Shown: piece after piece, positions 1-11,650 of the stretch | Layout of the letters: the number at the start of each line of letters is the position of its first letter | How positions within the stretch are numbered: the stretch's first letter is position 1 | From: Stenogyne calaminthoides | Taxonomy: Eukaryota; Streptophyta; Magnoliopsida; Lamiales; Lamiaceae | DNA: 64,000 nucleotides | Assembly (NCBI GenBank): GCA_037126765.1 | Contig: JBBCBC010000001.1 | Location: 37,432,804 to 37,496,803, forward strand | Direction: 5' to 3' | Position numbers and translations under genes: made by a program | The notes under the pieces: model-generated | Databases searched by the model: none | What the model was told of the DNA's origin: nothing | Seen by the model: the letters and a program-made list of their open reading frames with translations, nothing else

Positions 1-1806
1 CAGATGTGCGGAATGGTTGGCCCTTTAGTTTATACTCGTTTTAAGCTTTGCTGAAAACCTTCCTTTAATGGAATAGTGATTAGGCTGTGATTCAATTACA
101 TGCAACTTCCAGTGGATTGATTCCAACTGAAATATCAGTGAAAATATGCTTTCAAACTCAGTGATGCAACAGTTAAGCACAGATAAAGAAAGCAATAAAC
201 AACACAGCAATTATAGTGGTTCAGAGACTCAAGCTCCTACGTCCACTCTCTCTGATCCTCAGAGAAATTCACTAATCACTTCTGAGCTTTCTGACTACCT
301 CGCGTAGTTTACTTACTCAACTCGGCCCTGAGCTTTCTGACTACTCCATGTAGTTTACTTACTCAACCCGACCTTGAGTTTTCTGACTACCTCCGTAATT
401 TACTTACTCAAACACAAACAAGCTTTCAGACTACCACTGTAGCTTACTAACTTCTCCTCTAGAGCTTTCTGACTACTCCGCGTAGTTTACTAACTCTTTA
501 CAACTCTTCTCACCAACAAACACACTCCAACTACCTTCTCAAAGGTTTGGGGTTTCTGGTTGGTTTCCAACTAGGATGAGATATCCTTTACAATGAAGTA
601 CAATGCAAAGGCTAGGATATCTCGACTAAGCTTTGAATAAATCTTATCAAGCTAGGCTTAGTTTAGTGAGCTCTCTTTAATATAAAAGCACTTGGGAAAT
701 TCTAAGTTTTTCGAGTGCTTTAACTTTGCGATAATAAGTTTGAGCTTCTTGAGTTGCTTATAAATTTCCCGTAACCTTACAATGTAGAGGGTCACTAGTA
801 TTTATAGGCATACACCAAGGTCACTCTTGAAAAACTACCCGTTGGAGAGATAGCTTCGTGAGTTTCCTCTTATGGTGTGTGAGGAACGGCTATATTTAGG
901 GTTTGAAACTCCCTAACACGTTTTAGGTAATAGCCTTTCATGTAGCCGGTCTTCACTTTTTGCAGTCTGGAACTTTTGTACATCTGACATCTTTTTTCAA
1001 TGAATTTGTCATCCGCATCGATTGTCGATGTAATCTGATGTTGTCTTCCTCCTTTTTTGACTTTTGTCTTGATTAAAGGTAGACACCTTCAACGGCTCTT
1101 TTAGTTACAAACTCTGAGTTGATATAACCTTAACAACACTCTGACTTAGTTCCTTTTGTCTGCTTTTGAATGTTTTGGCAATATCTAACTTTCTAAGGAA
1201 TCGCGATCTTCTCAGTATTGCATCCTTCAGATAGATATATTCAGTGCCTCGGAACATTGAGTTTTATCTTGAGCATTGATACATTCTTGAGTCTTGATAA
1301 TTCGTGCCTTGATATTCTTGATCTTGATTCTTGATCTTACATCTTACGTGTCTTGAGTCTTACGAGTCTTGAGGTCTTACGAGTCTTGATGTCTTTGAGT
1401 CTTGATGTCTTACGAGTCTTCACGGATATCTTGGTGATATCTTGAGTCTTCATGTTGAGTCTTCAGTTCCTCAGTTTCATACTGAGTCTTCAGTATCTTA
1501 GTTTCTGCTTTGAGTCTTGATATCTCGATTTTCTGCTTGAGTCTTGATTCTCGATTTCTTCTTGAGTCTTGAAAACTTAGTTTCATACTGAACCTTTAGT
1601 TTCTTTAGAAACATACTGAGTTCTTTAGAATCTTCAGATCTAAACCTGATCTATATCTGCTGACTATACATTTTGCAGATATCATCCTAAATACTATAAA
1701 ACTGAATCCTGACTCAACAATCAAGATTATTCTGAACATGTCATACTCAGGGTTTTTTGGGATCTAATCAAAATCATATATCTTTTATTAAATTCATCTC
1801 CCAACA
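1..1806 (-). repeat. 3' LTR of Copia-1 element A (partial)
   Basis: This sequence recurs at 7754-9798, 41775-43908 and 56447-58574. It ends CTCCCAACA, the complement of the LTR start TGTTGGGAG, followed by the complement of a purine tract (AAAAAGGGGGAAAT). About 310 bp of the U5 end lie left of the window. A minus-strand TATA box (complement of TATTTATA, 799-806) marks the likely transcription start region. Positions 266-505 hold a degenerate minisatellite. Between about 1240 and 1640 this copy differs systematically from copies b and c around TCAG/CTGA motifs. Confidence 0.85.
266..505. repeat. Minisatellite inside the Copia-1 LTR
   Basis: About five degenerate copies of a 40-60 bp unit with the core GAGCTTTCTGACTAC then CGTAGTTTACTTACTCAA. 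The array is conserved at the same place in every LTR of the family (about 8270-8490, 42365-42575, 57045-57260). Three units are also present in the related solo LTR (about 38517-38645). Confidence 0.75.
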
Positions 1807-2160
1807 ATTTCCCCCTTTTTGATGATGCCAAAACCTATCTTGTTACAACCATATAACCTAAACTCAGGTTTCAGTTTATCCTATTACAAGATTGGTTATG
1901 TCTCCCAACAATTTCCTAAATCCGAGAATCTCCCAACAATTTCTGAGAATCTCCTAACAATCAATTTCTTCAGTAATGAATCTTCTTAAATAGTTCATCA
2001 CCAAATACTTAAACAATTCATTCAGAGACATTTATTCAACATATCAAAAGTAAAAGACATGTAAATAAGATAATGAGATATTATCTTTTTGAGCACAAAT
2101 GATAAATTTTCATTGATGATGAGTAGTCTTCCAGGTTGAACATTCTGAAATACCTCTTCT

Positions 2161-5100
2161 TCAGAGCATCTCTTTCCTTAATGATATCCGGATCATTTCG
2201 TTGTTAAACCGAGTGAAAGCATATTGAGCAATTTCTTGAATAATGGCTTTCTCATTCACCATGTCATTATCAAGTCTTGGAGGAGGGTATGAATATGGAC
2301 CAGGGGCTACTATCTGTACCTTTCCTTCATCTGCTAAGTTCATCCAACTTTGGAGATACTTTGGATAGAAGGTTAGGAGATATTCGATGAACGCTTCATT
2401 TTGATCCGAGCTTTCCCTCTCCCTCTCTCGAAAGCGCGTCATAATAGAACCGAAGGTTCTCTTGACCTCTTCCACACATCGTTGAATTTGATAGGCATCC
2501 ATTTGTCAACGTGTGGCCACTTCGATGCTTTTGATGTCTCTCTCCTTTTTTCGCATAAACTTTTTGAATTCACTCCTTCGCTTTAGCTCTTCTTGATCTT
2601 CTTCACGATCCACGAGCACGCGCTGAGACCCAGGCAAACAACTTTCTTAGCTTTGTTTCTATCTGGAGTGTCTTTAGAGCATTCTTCGTGTTGAAGACTT
2701 TCTTCTTCTGCTGACCTGCAGACTCTTCCAACTCTTCCATCAACTTCCTTTGGACTGGCTTAGAAGCCTTAGCTCGCTTGCTTTCAGGTTCAACAATGCC
2801 CAATGCTTTCCTCTTCATAGACAATTCAGTAGCAGCCTGGCTTGTTCCAACCTTAGTTCTAGCACTCAGTTTCTCTCTTGCAACATCAAGCACGGTTTCC
2901 TCAGAAACTCGAGTGTAGATAGGCTTCTCCACCTGAACGAACTTCAGTTTGTCAGTAGCTTCGACTTCCTTCAAGGCTCTGGATATGCTATTCATTTCAG
3001 CTTCTTTCTGCGCCTTTTTCTCCAAAGTACGTGCCAATAACTTCCTGAGGTCTTCATTTGGTCTTTCCCTCTGCTTGGCACCGTAATTTGGAAGAAGTCT
3101 GGAGAGTGTTGTGTCCATGTGATATTGCTCTTTGCTCACACATCGCACCTCTCCTGCTATCTGATCTTGGTTCATCTTCCATCCTCCTGATGTGGTTCTT
3201 AGCCACAGAAAATTCATCAGAGAGATGGGCAAACTGGCCAGAGAGAGCATCTTTAAACATCTCTGTCATCTTGGTCATGAGCATTGAGCTCATTTCCTCA
3301 GCAAATGATTTAATCAAACACCTCATTCTTCTCTGCGCGGTTTCACCTCTAGAAATGCGGTTCTCTCCCGGTGCTTTTGTTTGATTCGGCCCTTTCATTT
3401 CGGCCTTGACTCCTCCAAACTTTTTATTGACTTATCTTCCATGGAGGTCATCTGTGAGGTCGAGTGTTTTGGATTTGCACCCGATTCTGAAGAGTGACTA
3501 AGATTCTCCATCTTCTGAGCTTGGCTGGCCAATGTCTCTTCCATCTGAGCAATCTTGTTCATCATTGGCTCAACCTTCTCAAGCTTCTCCATCAAGGGAG
3601 TGAGGTCGATCTCAGAACCTTACGCACCTTTCAGGCTTTGATTGATCATCTGAGGTTCGAGACACAACCTAAGGGTCGGTGCTGACTTTTGAGCTTGACT
3701 TCATCACGAGCTCCGATCTCCAATCGAGCCTCGATCGTACATCGAGACAATTGAGTTAAAGATAGAACTTCATTAACTTTGGCATAATTGTTAATAGTGC
3801 AAAAGGTACCAAGAGTGCTAACTTCGATCTGAGGTTGAATGATTTCGGGTTGATCGACACTGAAATTTTCCTTCTCCATCCGAGATCGATCCTCGGCATC
3901 TCCTGTTGGTCCCCATCTTGAAATTTGTCTCTGCTTTGCTAGGGGCACCAACCCGATAGCTCTCCTCTCGGCTATCTTCCTCGAACCCGGCTCATCAAAA
4001 TCGGCATTTTTTCATCCCGAGCTTTGTCTTCGCGAATCATGAGAACTTCGAGACGGGAATCTTTGTCTCCTCATTCCAATGATCTTCCCCTCTCGAATGC
4101 GGCAATGTTCAAAGATCTCCGGAAGAGTCGATTGAGGATGAAAAGTAAATCATATCTGAAGAAGATATCTTGCGGATCGGGGTATGGATTTGAGCTCGGG
4201 GTAGTGGTCAAGAATGAACCGTTTCCCCTTGCTCCTCCACTCGGTTTCTTAACCGCCCTTCTTCCATCTCGGCCATCTCGTTCGGTTTGAAGCATCGGTG
4301 AGGATCAAGAAGTAGATCTTTCGAGAGCTCATCCAAAATAAACGCTCATGAGTCTCAAAGAACGTCGATTATTGTCGATCAGTCCTCGGTTTGCATCCGA
4401 GTGGGTTCGGGGCATGGTGGCACTTCCTCAGATTGACTCGAGTTGGCTCTTCTGTTTGAGTAAAGACATCTTTGGTAGGAATCTCGAGGCTGAGTTCCTT
4501 TAAAAATTTCTGAGAAATTTTATCCGAGCCGAAAGCGATGTCTCAAGCACCTCGAGAAGACCTGCTCCTCGATCGTTCTTCACGTGCCTTAGAGATAACT
4601 GAGCAATACTTGCAATGGCGAATTCTGAGCGGTTTGGCTCTCAGGTTGAATCTCTTCAGAATCACTGCCATCATCATCGGTGAGAACCACCATTCTTCTG
4701 CGCTTGGGACCAAAGGTTTTCTGTTTCTTCATCTTCTCACCTTGCTCCATTTTGGCCTCCAACAAAACCTTCCCCCTGGTTTGTTGGGTCTCTTCAGTAG
4801 CTGCAACTTTTGGTGATTCTGCTTTCTTTTCCTTCTTCCCCCCGATGGCCTGCTTCTTTACAGCAATGGGCTTGAAAAGCACCTTGGACTTGGGGAATGG
4901 GGTCGAATTGGCGAAGATATCCTCCTCCTCTCTGCACATCTCCAAAATAAATGCTATTTTGGTGGCATGATGGATCTTGCCTTTGATTGAGATCGTCCCG
5001 TCAACCTTCTTTATGACTTTGGCCTGTTCACTCACCATCTGAATCAAGAATTTGAGCCAGTTGAAGTCGGTGGTGGGTGAGGCCTCGATCGCCGCCATCA

Positions 5101-5638
5101 ATCGGAGCTTCGGGGTACTGATTTGCTCAAAACTCTCCGCAAGGCTCATGATGCTTTTGCTCACAATATCCATCAAAACTCTATATTGTGGCTTCAAATG
5201 CCTCTTATGTAGTGTAGCCTCAAATTTTACAGGATTCTCAGTAATCCTATCTAAATACTCCTGCTCTCTACCCAACATATACACCGCATGATCCTCTCCT
5301 CTATCACAGAGCTCAAAAACATCATTTAAATTCTTCGGAATAATATACAATTCCCTTTCAAAATCGATGTATTTGGACGAATGCTCTAAATGTGATACTG
5401 TAATCTTAGAATGCATACCATCCTCTTCATCTATCCTCAAATTACAGATGAACTTGATTACCTCTTTGGCGTACTCTTGGTCCGGTCGTCTTGCGACGAG
5501 ATGAGTGAGTTTGGCCAATCGGATCATATGGAGAGCCTTCTCTTCTGGTTTGGAGTTGGTTGTGCTATCGAGCGAGACAACGAACTCATACCAAGGTTTG
5601 TTGGTTTCAGCTAATTTATCGAAAATTGTAGGAGCCAT
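2161..5638 (-). pseudogene. Post-pol extra ORF of element A, broken
   Basis: This is the homologue of the long post-pol ORF of element D (59053-62660). It lies between RNase H and the polypurine tract, the position of the envelope-like ORF in SIRE-type Copia elements. The N-terminal part is open for 349 residues (5638-4589, starting MAPTIFDKLAETNKPWYEF). The rest is scattered over several frames (3951-3646, 3595-3395, 3398-3054, 3250-2603, 2502-2161). Visible features are a globular N-terminal region with a helix-rich segment around RVLMDIVSKSIMS, a Lys/Glu-rich middle with a KRRRMVV basic patch, and coiled-coil-like heptads. No signal peptide or clear membrane segment is seen. Function is unknown. 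Many frame breaks fall at TCAG/CTGA sites. Confidence 0.7.
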
Positions 5639-6321
5639 TTGAGAGATTGAAGATTTAAGGTTTAGGTTTTCTGGGCAAAGGGGATTTTTGCAGAGGATTT
5701 TGGGAACGAAGGGTTTGATAAAATTTTGGCTTGAATGGCTTCTTGGGGTATAAATAGTTTAGAGATCGTGGGAATTCGCGTTGGTTAGGTGAAAAGCAAC
5801 GGTTGAGATTAATCTCTGATTAATAGGGTATACGAACAGTCGATCTCCAAAAAGTAAGCCGCCAAAATATCCTCATTGGTCATTAATGTAACAGAGCATT
5901 AAATGACTATTGATCTTCTTCGGAATTTCAAACGATCCCGCCCAAAACCTTTCCTTAGGTGTTTTGTATTTATTGCAAATGATTACTGAGCTTCACTTAA
6001 GCAATAAATGAGTCGCATGAGTCATTACTTCTTCAGACTAATTTATCTCTATCAGTCTTACTGAGTACTGACCTTGATAAAATGTCAAGATTATATCGAA
6101 ATCTTGAATGGATTCAATATAATCCTCGAATCTTGACCTTGAAGAACTGAGTTTCACGAGACTCGATTCAGTATTTCCATTTTATCCTGAGCTTCTCAGA
6201 AAAATTTCGAAAACTTCATGCATCCGAAAACCTTCAATTTTTGATTTTACTCTATACACTGGATCTAACATCCCTAATTCAATTGAAAGTTCTGAAATCT
6301 TGATTCAAACCAAAGGTTTAG

Positions 6322-7618
6322 TCAAGATATCTCTCGCTTATCAAGATGAATTTTCTCCATCCTTATGTCCTTTTTTCTCGACATGATCTCTCGATGAAGT
6401 GATGTCGATATCCACATGCTTGCATCGGTGTGCAATACCGGATTTTGTGAAATAGCAATGGCACTATTATTGTCACAAAATATTGGTACTTCATTGGCTA
6501 CAACTTTATAATCCCTTAATTGTTGTCCGAGCCAAAGAATGAAAGCACAAATTGACTTCCTCAGAGCCATGTATTAAACCTTCGGTAATCTTGGTTTCTA
6601 TCGAGGTCCTGCTTTCTTCGAAAACCAAGATATCTTACTTCCAAGAAATTGACAAGTTCTGTAGTGGACTTCTGTCAATCCAAGAACCTCCATAATCAAG
6701 ATCCGAGTAAACCGGTTAATTCAAGGTTATCATCACCGGATACCATAATCCTCTATTTCATTGTGCCCTTAAGATACTTCAAGATCTTTTTGGCGACCTC
6801 CATGTGACTAGCCTTAGGATTAGCTTGGTATCTTGCACATATCCCAACAAAGAAATGTTATATCCGCCTACTTTAACGTGAGATAGAGCAATGATCCAAT
6901 GATTCCTCTATAATCGATGATGACTCACCGATTTGCCTTTTAATCGGGATCCATCTTGTAGTTAGTATTCATAGGAATCTTAATCGCATTGCAATTTCGG
7001 TACACCATATTTGGCAATCGGATCTACGGTGTACTTTTGCTGGTTGATGAATATTCCTTCCTTTGATTGTTTCACTTGAAGACCTAGAAAGAAATTCATC
7101 TCCCCCATCATTGACATCTCAAACTTGCCTTTCATCAGTGTTGAAAACTTTTCACATAGCTGATGGTTTGGAGATCCAAAAATGATGTCATCAACATATA
7201 TCTGAACCAGCTGTCCCTTTGACAAAACCATGGTCAGTAAGAAATTGAGAAAGAGTATCATACCATGCTCTGGGTACTTGTTTAAGACCATACAAAGCTT
7301 TTCTGAGCCTGTAAACTTGGTCATTCTGTTTGAAACCAGGAGGTTGTTCCACATAAACATCTTCTTTAAGCACACCGTTCAGAAATGCACTTTTCACATC
7401 CATTTGATAGACTGTGAACTTCATGTGGGCAGCATATGCAAGAAACAATCTGATGGCTTCTAATCTTGCAACAGGTGCAAAGGTTTCATCATAATCCAAG
7501 CCTTCTTCTTGGGCATAACCTTGTGCAACTAGCCTTGCCTTGTTTCTTACAATGTTGTTGTTTTCATCTCTTTTATTCTTAAATACCCACTTGGTTCCAA
7601 TGACATTGTGCCTTTCAG
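6322..7618 (-). pseudogene. Copia pol remnant: RT and RNase H (element A)
   Basis: Reading leftwards from 7618, the frames give the Copia RT core: GTKWVFKNKRDENNN, DETFAPVARLEAIRL, QMDVKSAFLNG, LYGLKQVPRAWY and the catalytic YVDDIIFG (near 7190-7200). The RNase H region follows with DNNSAIAISQNP and a broken C-terminus near 6322. The RT part is split between 7499-7191 and 7375-6980, and 6980-6570 is heavily frame-shifted. The product would have copied element RNA in cytoplasmic virus-like particles; it cannot work here. Integrase and everything upstream are absent, because the sequence switches orientation at about 7618. Confidence 0.85.
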
Positions 7619-7753
7619 GGGGAACATGAAGAAGGAAATGGTTAGATAGTCATCCTACAAGTCAGATTGTGGGTGATCTAACTGAAGATGTTAAAACAAG
7701 AAGGTTCCATGGTGAGAGTGCACTATTCTGCTGCTTCCTATCAGAGAAAGAGC
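7619..7753 (+). pseudogene. Inverted Copia pol fragment (RT N-terminus)
   Basis: This piece matches 37988-38140 of the nested Copia-1 copy, in plus orientation, and reads like RRKWLDSHPTSQIVGDL. In an intact element it lies just upstream of the RT part found at 7618-6322, so it is inverted relative to the rest of element A. The right junction with LTR sequence falls in TACTGAG, which occurs in both partners (about 7754-7760). That is a microhomology join. Confidence 0.8.
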
Positions 7754-9798
7754 CTACTGAGGTCAGCTTGGGTCAGATAATCCTGAAGATTAGGTCCTGA
7801 GAAGCACAAATCACTCTGAGTCAAAGTCTATCGAGACGGTGATCTGTTGCTTTCGAAACCTCGAGATAATCCCAACCGAGTCCCGAAGTTTCAGAGATCC
7901 CGAGTTGCTTGGATCGAGATAACTAACAACTTTGAACCCTCGGAAAGAGTAAGTTCGGTTTGGTAACTATCTGTTCTAGCTACTTTCGGATGTGCGGAAT
8001 GGTTGGCCCTTAAGTTTATACTCGTTTTAAGCTTTGCTGAAAATCTTCCTTTAATGGAATAGTGATTAGGCTGTGATTCAATTACATGCAACTTCCGATT
8101 GGATTGATTCCAACCTGAAATATCGGTGAAAATATGCTTTCAAACTCGGTGATGCAGCAGTTAAGCCACGAGATAAAAAAGCAATAAACAACACAACAAT
8201 TATAGTGGTTCAGAGACTCAAGCTCCTACGTCCACTCTCTCTGATCCTCAGAGAAATTCACTAATCACTTCTGAGCTTTCTGACTACCTCGCGTAGTTTA
8301 CTTACTCAACTCGGCCCTGAGCTTTCTGACTACTCCACGTAGTTTACTTACTCAACCTGACCTTGAGTTTTCTGACTACCTCCGTAGTTTACTTACTCAA
8401 ACACAAACAAGCTTTCAGACTACCTCTGTAGCTTACTAACTTCTCCTCTAGAGCTTTCTGACTACTCCGCGTAGTTTACTAACTCTTTACAACTCTTCTC
8501 ACCAACAAACACACTCCAACTACCTTCTCAAGGGTTTGGGGTTTCTGGTTGGTTTCCAACTAGGATGAGATATCCTTTACAATGAAGTACAATGCAAAGG
8601 CTAGGATATCTCGACTAAGCTTTGAATAAATTTTATCAAGCTAGGCTTAGTTTAGTGAGCTCTCTTCAATATAAAAGCACTTGGGAAATTCTAAGTTTTT
8701 CGAGTGCTTTAACTTTGCGATAATAAGTTTGAGCTTCTTGAGTTGCTTATAAATTTCCCGTAACCTTACAATGTAGAGGGTCACCAGTATTTATAGGCAT
8801 ACACCAAGTTCACTCTTGAAAAACTATCCGTTGGAGAGATAGCTTCGTGAGTTTCCTCTTATGGTGTGTGAGGAACGGCTATATTTAGGGTTTGAAACTC
8901 CCTAACACGTTTTAGGTAATAACCTTTCATGTAGCCGGTCTTCACTTTTTGCAGTCTGGAACTTTTGTACATCTGACATCTTTTTCAGCGACCTGTCACT
9001 GTCAGTGTCAGTATGGTACAGTGTTGTCTTCCTCCTTTTTGACTTTTGTCTTCAGTTAAAGGTAGACACCTTCAACGGCTCTTTTGGTTACAAACTCTGA
9101 GTTGATATAACCTTAACAACACTCTGACTTAGTTCCTTTTGTCTGCTTTTGAATGTTTTGGCAATATCTAACTTTCTAAGGAATCGCGATCTTCTCAGTA
9201 TTGCATCCTTCAGATAGATATATTCAGTGCCTCGGAACATTCAGGTTTATACTGAGCATTCAGTACATTACTGAGTCTTCAGTAATTACTGTGCCTTCAG
9301 TATTCTTGATCTTCAGTTCTTCAGTCTTCTGTGTCTTCAGAGTCTTCTGAGTCTTCAGGGTCTTCTGAGTCTTCAGTGTCTTCTGAGTCTTCAGAGTCTT
9401 CTGAGTCTTCACAGATATACTGACTGATATACTGAGTCTTCATGCTGAGTCTTCAGTTCCTCAGTTTCATACTGAGTCTTCAGTATCTCAGTTTCACACT
9501 GAGTCTTCAGTATCTCAGTTTCACACTGAGTCTTCAGATTCTCAGTTTCTTACTGAGTCTTCAGAAACTTAGTTTCATACTGAACCTTTAGTTTCTTCAG
9601 AAACATACTGAGTTCTTCAGAATCTTCAGATCTAAACCTGATCTATATCTGCTGACTATACATTTTGCAGATATCATCCTGAATACTATAAAACTGAATC
9701 CTGACTCAACAATCAAGATTATCCTGAACATGTCATACTCAGGGTTTTTTGGGATCTAATCAAAATCATATATCTTTTATAAAATTCATCTCCCAACA
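7754..9798 (-). repeat. LTR of Copia-1 (copy b), U5 end truncated
   Basis: Near full-length LTR in the same orientation as copies a, c and d. It lacks the terminal TGTTGGTCCCGG end and about 76 bp in total at its left side. It ends cleanly in CTCCCAACA at 9798, next to caulimovirid sequence. In the 9230-9600 stretch it keeps the regular CTGAGTCTTCAG pattern that is eroded in copies a and d. Confidence 0.85.
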
Positions 9799-9805
9799 AC
9801 AAGCC

Positions 9806-9813
9806 TATTTATA
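9806..9813 (-). promoter_or_regulatory. TATA box of the caulimovirid intergenic region
   Basis: The complement reads TATAAATA, downstream of the last viral ORF (ends 10026), where caulimovirids carry the pregenomic RNA promoter. The expected start about 30 bp downstream would fall across the border with the LTR (9798), so the promoter is cut from its natural leader. Inferred from position and motif only. Confidence 0.45.
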
Positions 9814-10025
9814 GATGAAAGAGCCGGACATCAAACCCCGGATTTCAAAATAAAAAAGAAATAGTGCAGAAAAAACAAAGTCACAAAAAGACAAAAAAAA
9901 TAAATTTGAATAGTAATTATTATTCATGAACAGTACTTTGTCTGCTGATGCAAGCAATGACGAAATTTGATTTTGTCTGATACTGTAGCCACATTTTGCT
10001 GGAATGTGCTAAATCAAAGTCTTCT

Positions 10026-10316
10026 CTAAATCGCCATTAGTGAAGCTTGTTTCTTCAGAAGAATTAGAGTCTTCTTAAATCCTTTTAAGGAATGAGGATA
10101 ATGTCTTCCTTCATCAATATCATTCCTGTATCTCATTTTTTCCAGTACAAGAATACATATTTCAAGAATCTTAATTTTCTTCTTCAGAACTTTAAGATAA
10201 TTTTTATCTCGGATTTCATTATTATTTTCATCAAAAATAACATGACAAAGGACCTTCCAGATATTAGAAACTGGCATTAGTTTGGAGCTATTTAGATATA
10301 ATCTCCAATCTTCCAT
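10026..10316 (-). CDS. Caulimovirid ORF3, small protein, unknown function
   Basis: A 96-residue open frame starting MEDWRLYLNSSKL. It has no stop or frameshift, although the neighbouring viral ORFs are damaged. Its ATG overlaps the ORF2 stop as TAATG (10318-10314), an arrangement used for termination-reinitiation. The composition is Lys/Ile/Leu-rich with a KVLKKKIKILEICILVLEK stretch that could form an amphipathic helix. A start at GTG 10322 is less likely. I do not recognise a family. It may be the C-terminal part of ORF2 displaced by a frameshift, or a genuine small ORF. Confidence 0.5.
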   Translation of the reverse strand: MEDWRLYLNSSKLMPVSNIWKVLCHVIFDENNNEIRDKNYLKVLKKKIKILEICILVLEKMRYRNDIDEGRHYPHSLKGFKKTLILLKKQASLMAI

Positions 10317-11650
10317 TAACACTTTCTTTCTTTTAGTTTCTCTTTAAGAGAATTTCTCAAAAGATCAAAACTTTCTTGAAGAGAAAAGTCTTGATAGTCT
10401 TCATTTGGGTCCTGAGCATCTTGTAATTCAGAACCGGAAATCATAGAGACATCTGATTTTGAATCAGAAAAATCAATATCATTGAATAAATCTTTCTTGA
10501 TATGATCCATATAAAGATCCATAATTTTTTCCTTAGGAAATAAACCAACATATTTATTAGAATATTCAGAAAATGAAGAAAGACTATTTGAAGTCTTTTC
10601 ACCATAAGACTTTTTATATTCTTCTATTTTGGATTTAATCCTATTGATATTTTCCTGCAAAGGTGACTCATGGGAGCCAAGAGTAATAACATTTAAGTTA
10701 TTCCAAAATCTCGTAGTATGGATCCTCCATAAACTTGGTATACCATCTTCAGTATAACTGAATTCTAGTCTCCATTTCCAGACCCATGGGATTCCGAAAT
10801 CAACAAAAAACATACAAATAGTTTTACTACTTGTATTATGAGTTTTTAATGAAGAAAAATTAATAGAATATTCTTCCAATAGAGATTTAATCTCTTCAGG
10901 CAAAATATCTGCCGTAGTACCAAAATTTCCCCACCAGGAGAAAAACCAATTAGGAATTTGATTCCTACTGATATTATCACAAATTTTTATCAGCCAAGTG
11001 TGAGAATGCTTAACATTCTGATAAAATAAAGTTTTATAAAAACTTTGTAGATAATCCCAATAATTGTATTGGTAAATTATTTTAGTGACTTCATTAGTCA
11101 TGCTTCTCTGAGCAAAAGGAGAAGTACCCCATTCTTGGATGGAGATGATTTTTTTAATGATAAATTTAGAGTAATTTTTCGCTTTACTCTTAGGAGGAAA
11201 ATGTTGAATATCAACACTTCCAAGGCTAATGAGGATATTCTCATAAAATTCTCTCGTCTTATAAGTTTCCATATTCCAACTATTAGTTGGAAAATACTTA
11301 TCCATAAGAATCCATGGGGACTCTTTGAATTTTTCATCATCATCTTCGATGACAAGAATCAATTCTCTCTTAGGAGAATCAAAGAATTTATATTCTTTCT
11401 GAGCGACTGAAGAATATGACTCCTCATCATCAGGTTTTGAAGGATTGTCCTGAACTTGAATATTCCTGCTCCGTTGTTTGAGGAATTCTTGAAATTCCTT
11501 ATCAAAATTTTCTCCTTTTGAAGAAGAACCAATACCAGAAATGTTCTGGTTGTAAAGGGATTTCTTCCCTTGTTGTAAAATAGGAGATCCTCTGCCTCCC
11601 CTTCCTCTATAAGAGGAATAACTTCTTCCAGACTAACTCATAACTGTCAT
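10316..11650 (-). pseudogene. Caulimovirid ORF2, unknown function, one stop
   Basis: The frame opens with ATG at 11650-11648, overlapping the ORF1 stop as ATGA, and ends in TAA at 10318-10316. An in-frame TAG lies at 11635-11633 (codon 6). Apart from this stop the frame stays open for about 440 codons. After the stop comes a Gly/Arg/Ser-rich stretch with an RGRGGRGSP motif, then a Lys/Glu-rich acidic segment. A conserved-looking aromatic-rich domain follows (NYSKFIIKKIISIQEWG, HTWLIKICDN, IPNWFFSWWGNFG). The C-terminus is acidic and helical. Its place after RNase H matches ORF2 of florendoviruses or the transactivator position of other caulimovirids. The RG-rich start suggests RNA binding. 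The role is inferred. Confidence 0.6.

Larger units (their letters stand above)
1..9798 (-). mobile_element. Copia-1 element A (SIRE-like), rearranged
   Basis: Minus-strand LTR retrotransposon. On the plus strand it reads 3' LTR (1-1806, cut by the window edge), complement of the polypurine tract (about 1807-1822), an extra ORF region (2161-5638), RNase H and RT of Copia pol (6322-7618), a short pol piece in the opposite orientation (7619-7753), and an LTR (7754-9798) lacking its last ~76 bp. Gag, protease, integrase and the primer site are missing. The SIRE lineage is inferred from pol motifs plus a large ORF between RNase H and the 3' LTR. The right end at CCCAACA (9798) is intact; the next five bases, ACAAG, are the candidate target duplication, but the left end lies outside the window. 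Whether the two LTRs belong to one insertion is inferred. Confidence 0.75.

Noticed and set aside
1320..1440. Regular short repeats that could suggest a CRISPR-like array
   Set aside because: The CTTGAGTCTTACGAG-type words are eroded CTGAGTCTTCAG repeats of an LTR. There are no spacers and the host is a plant.
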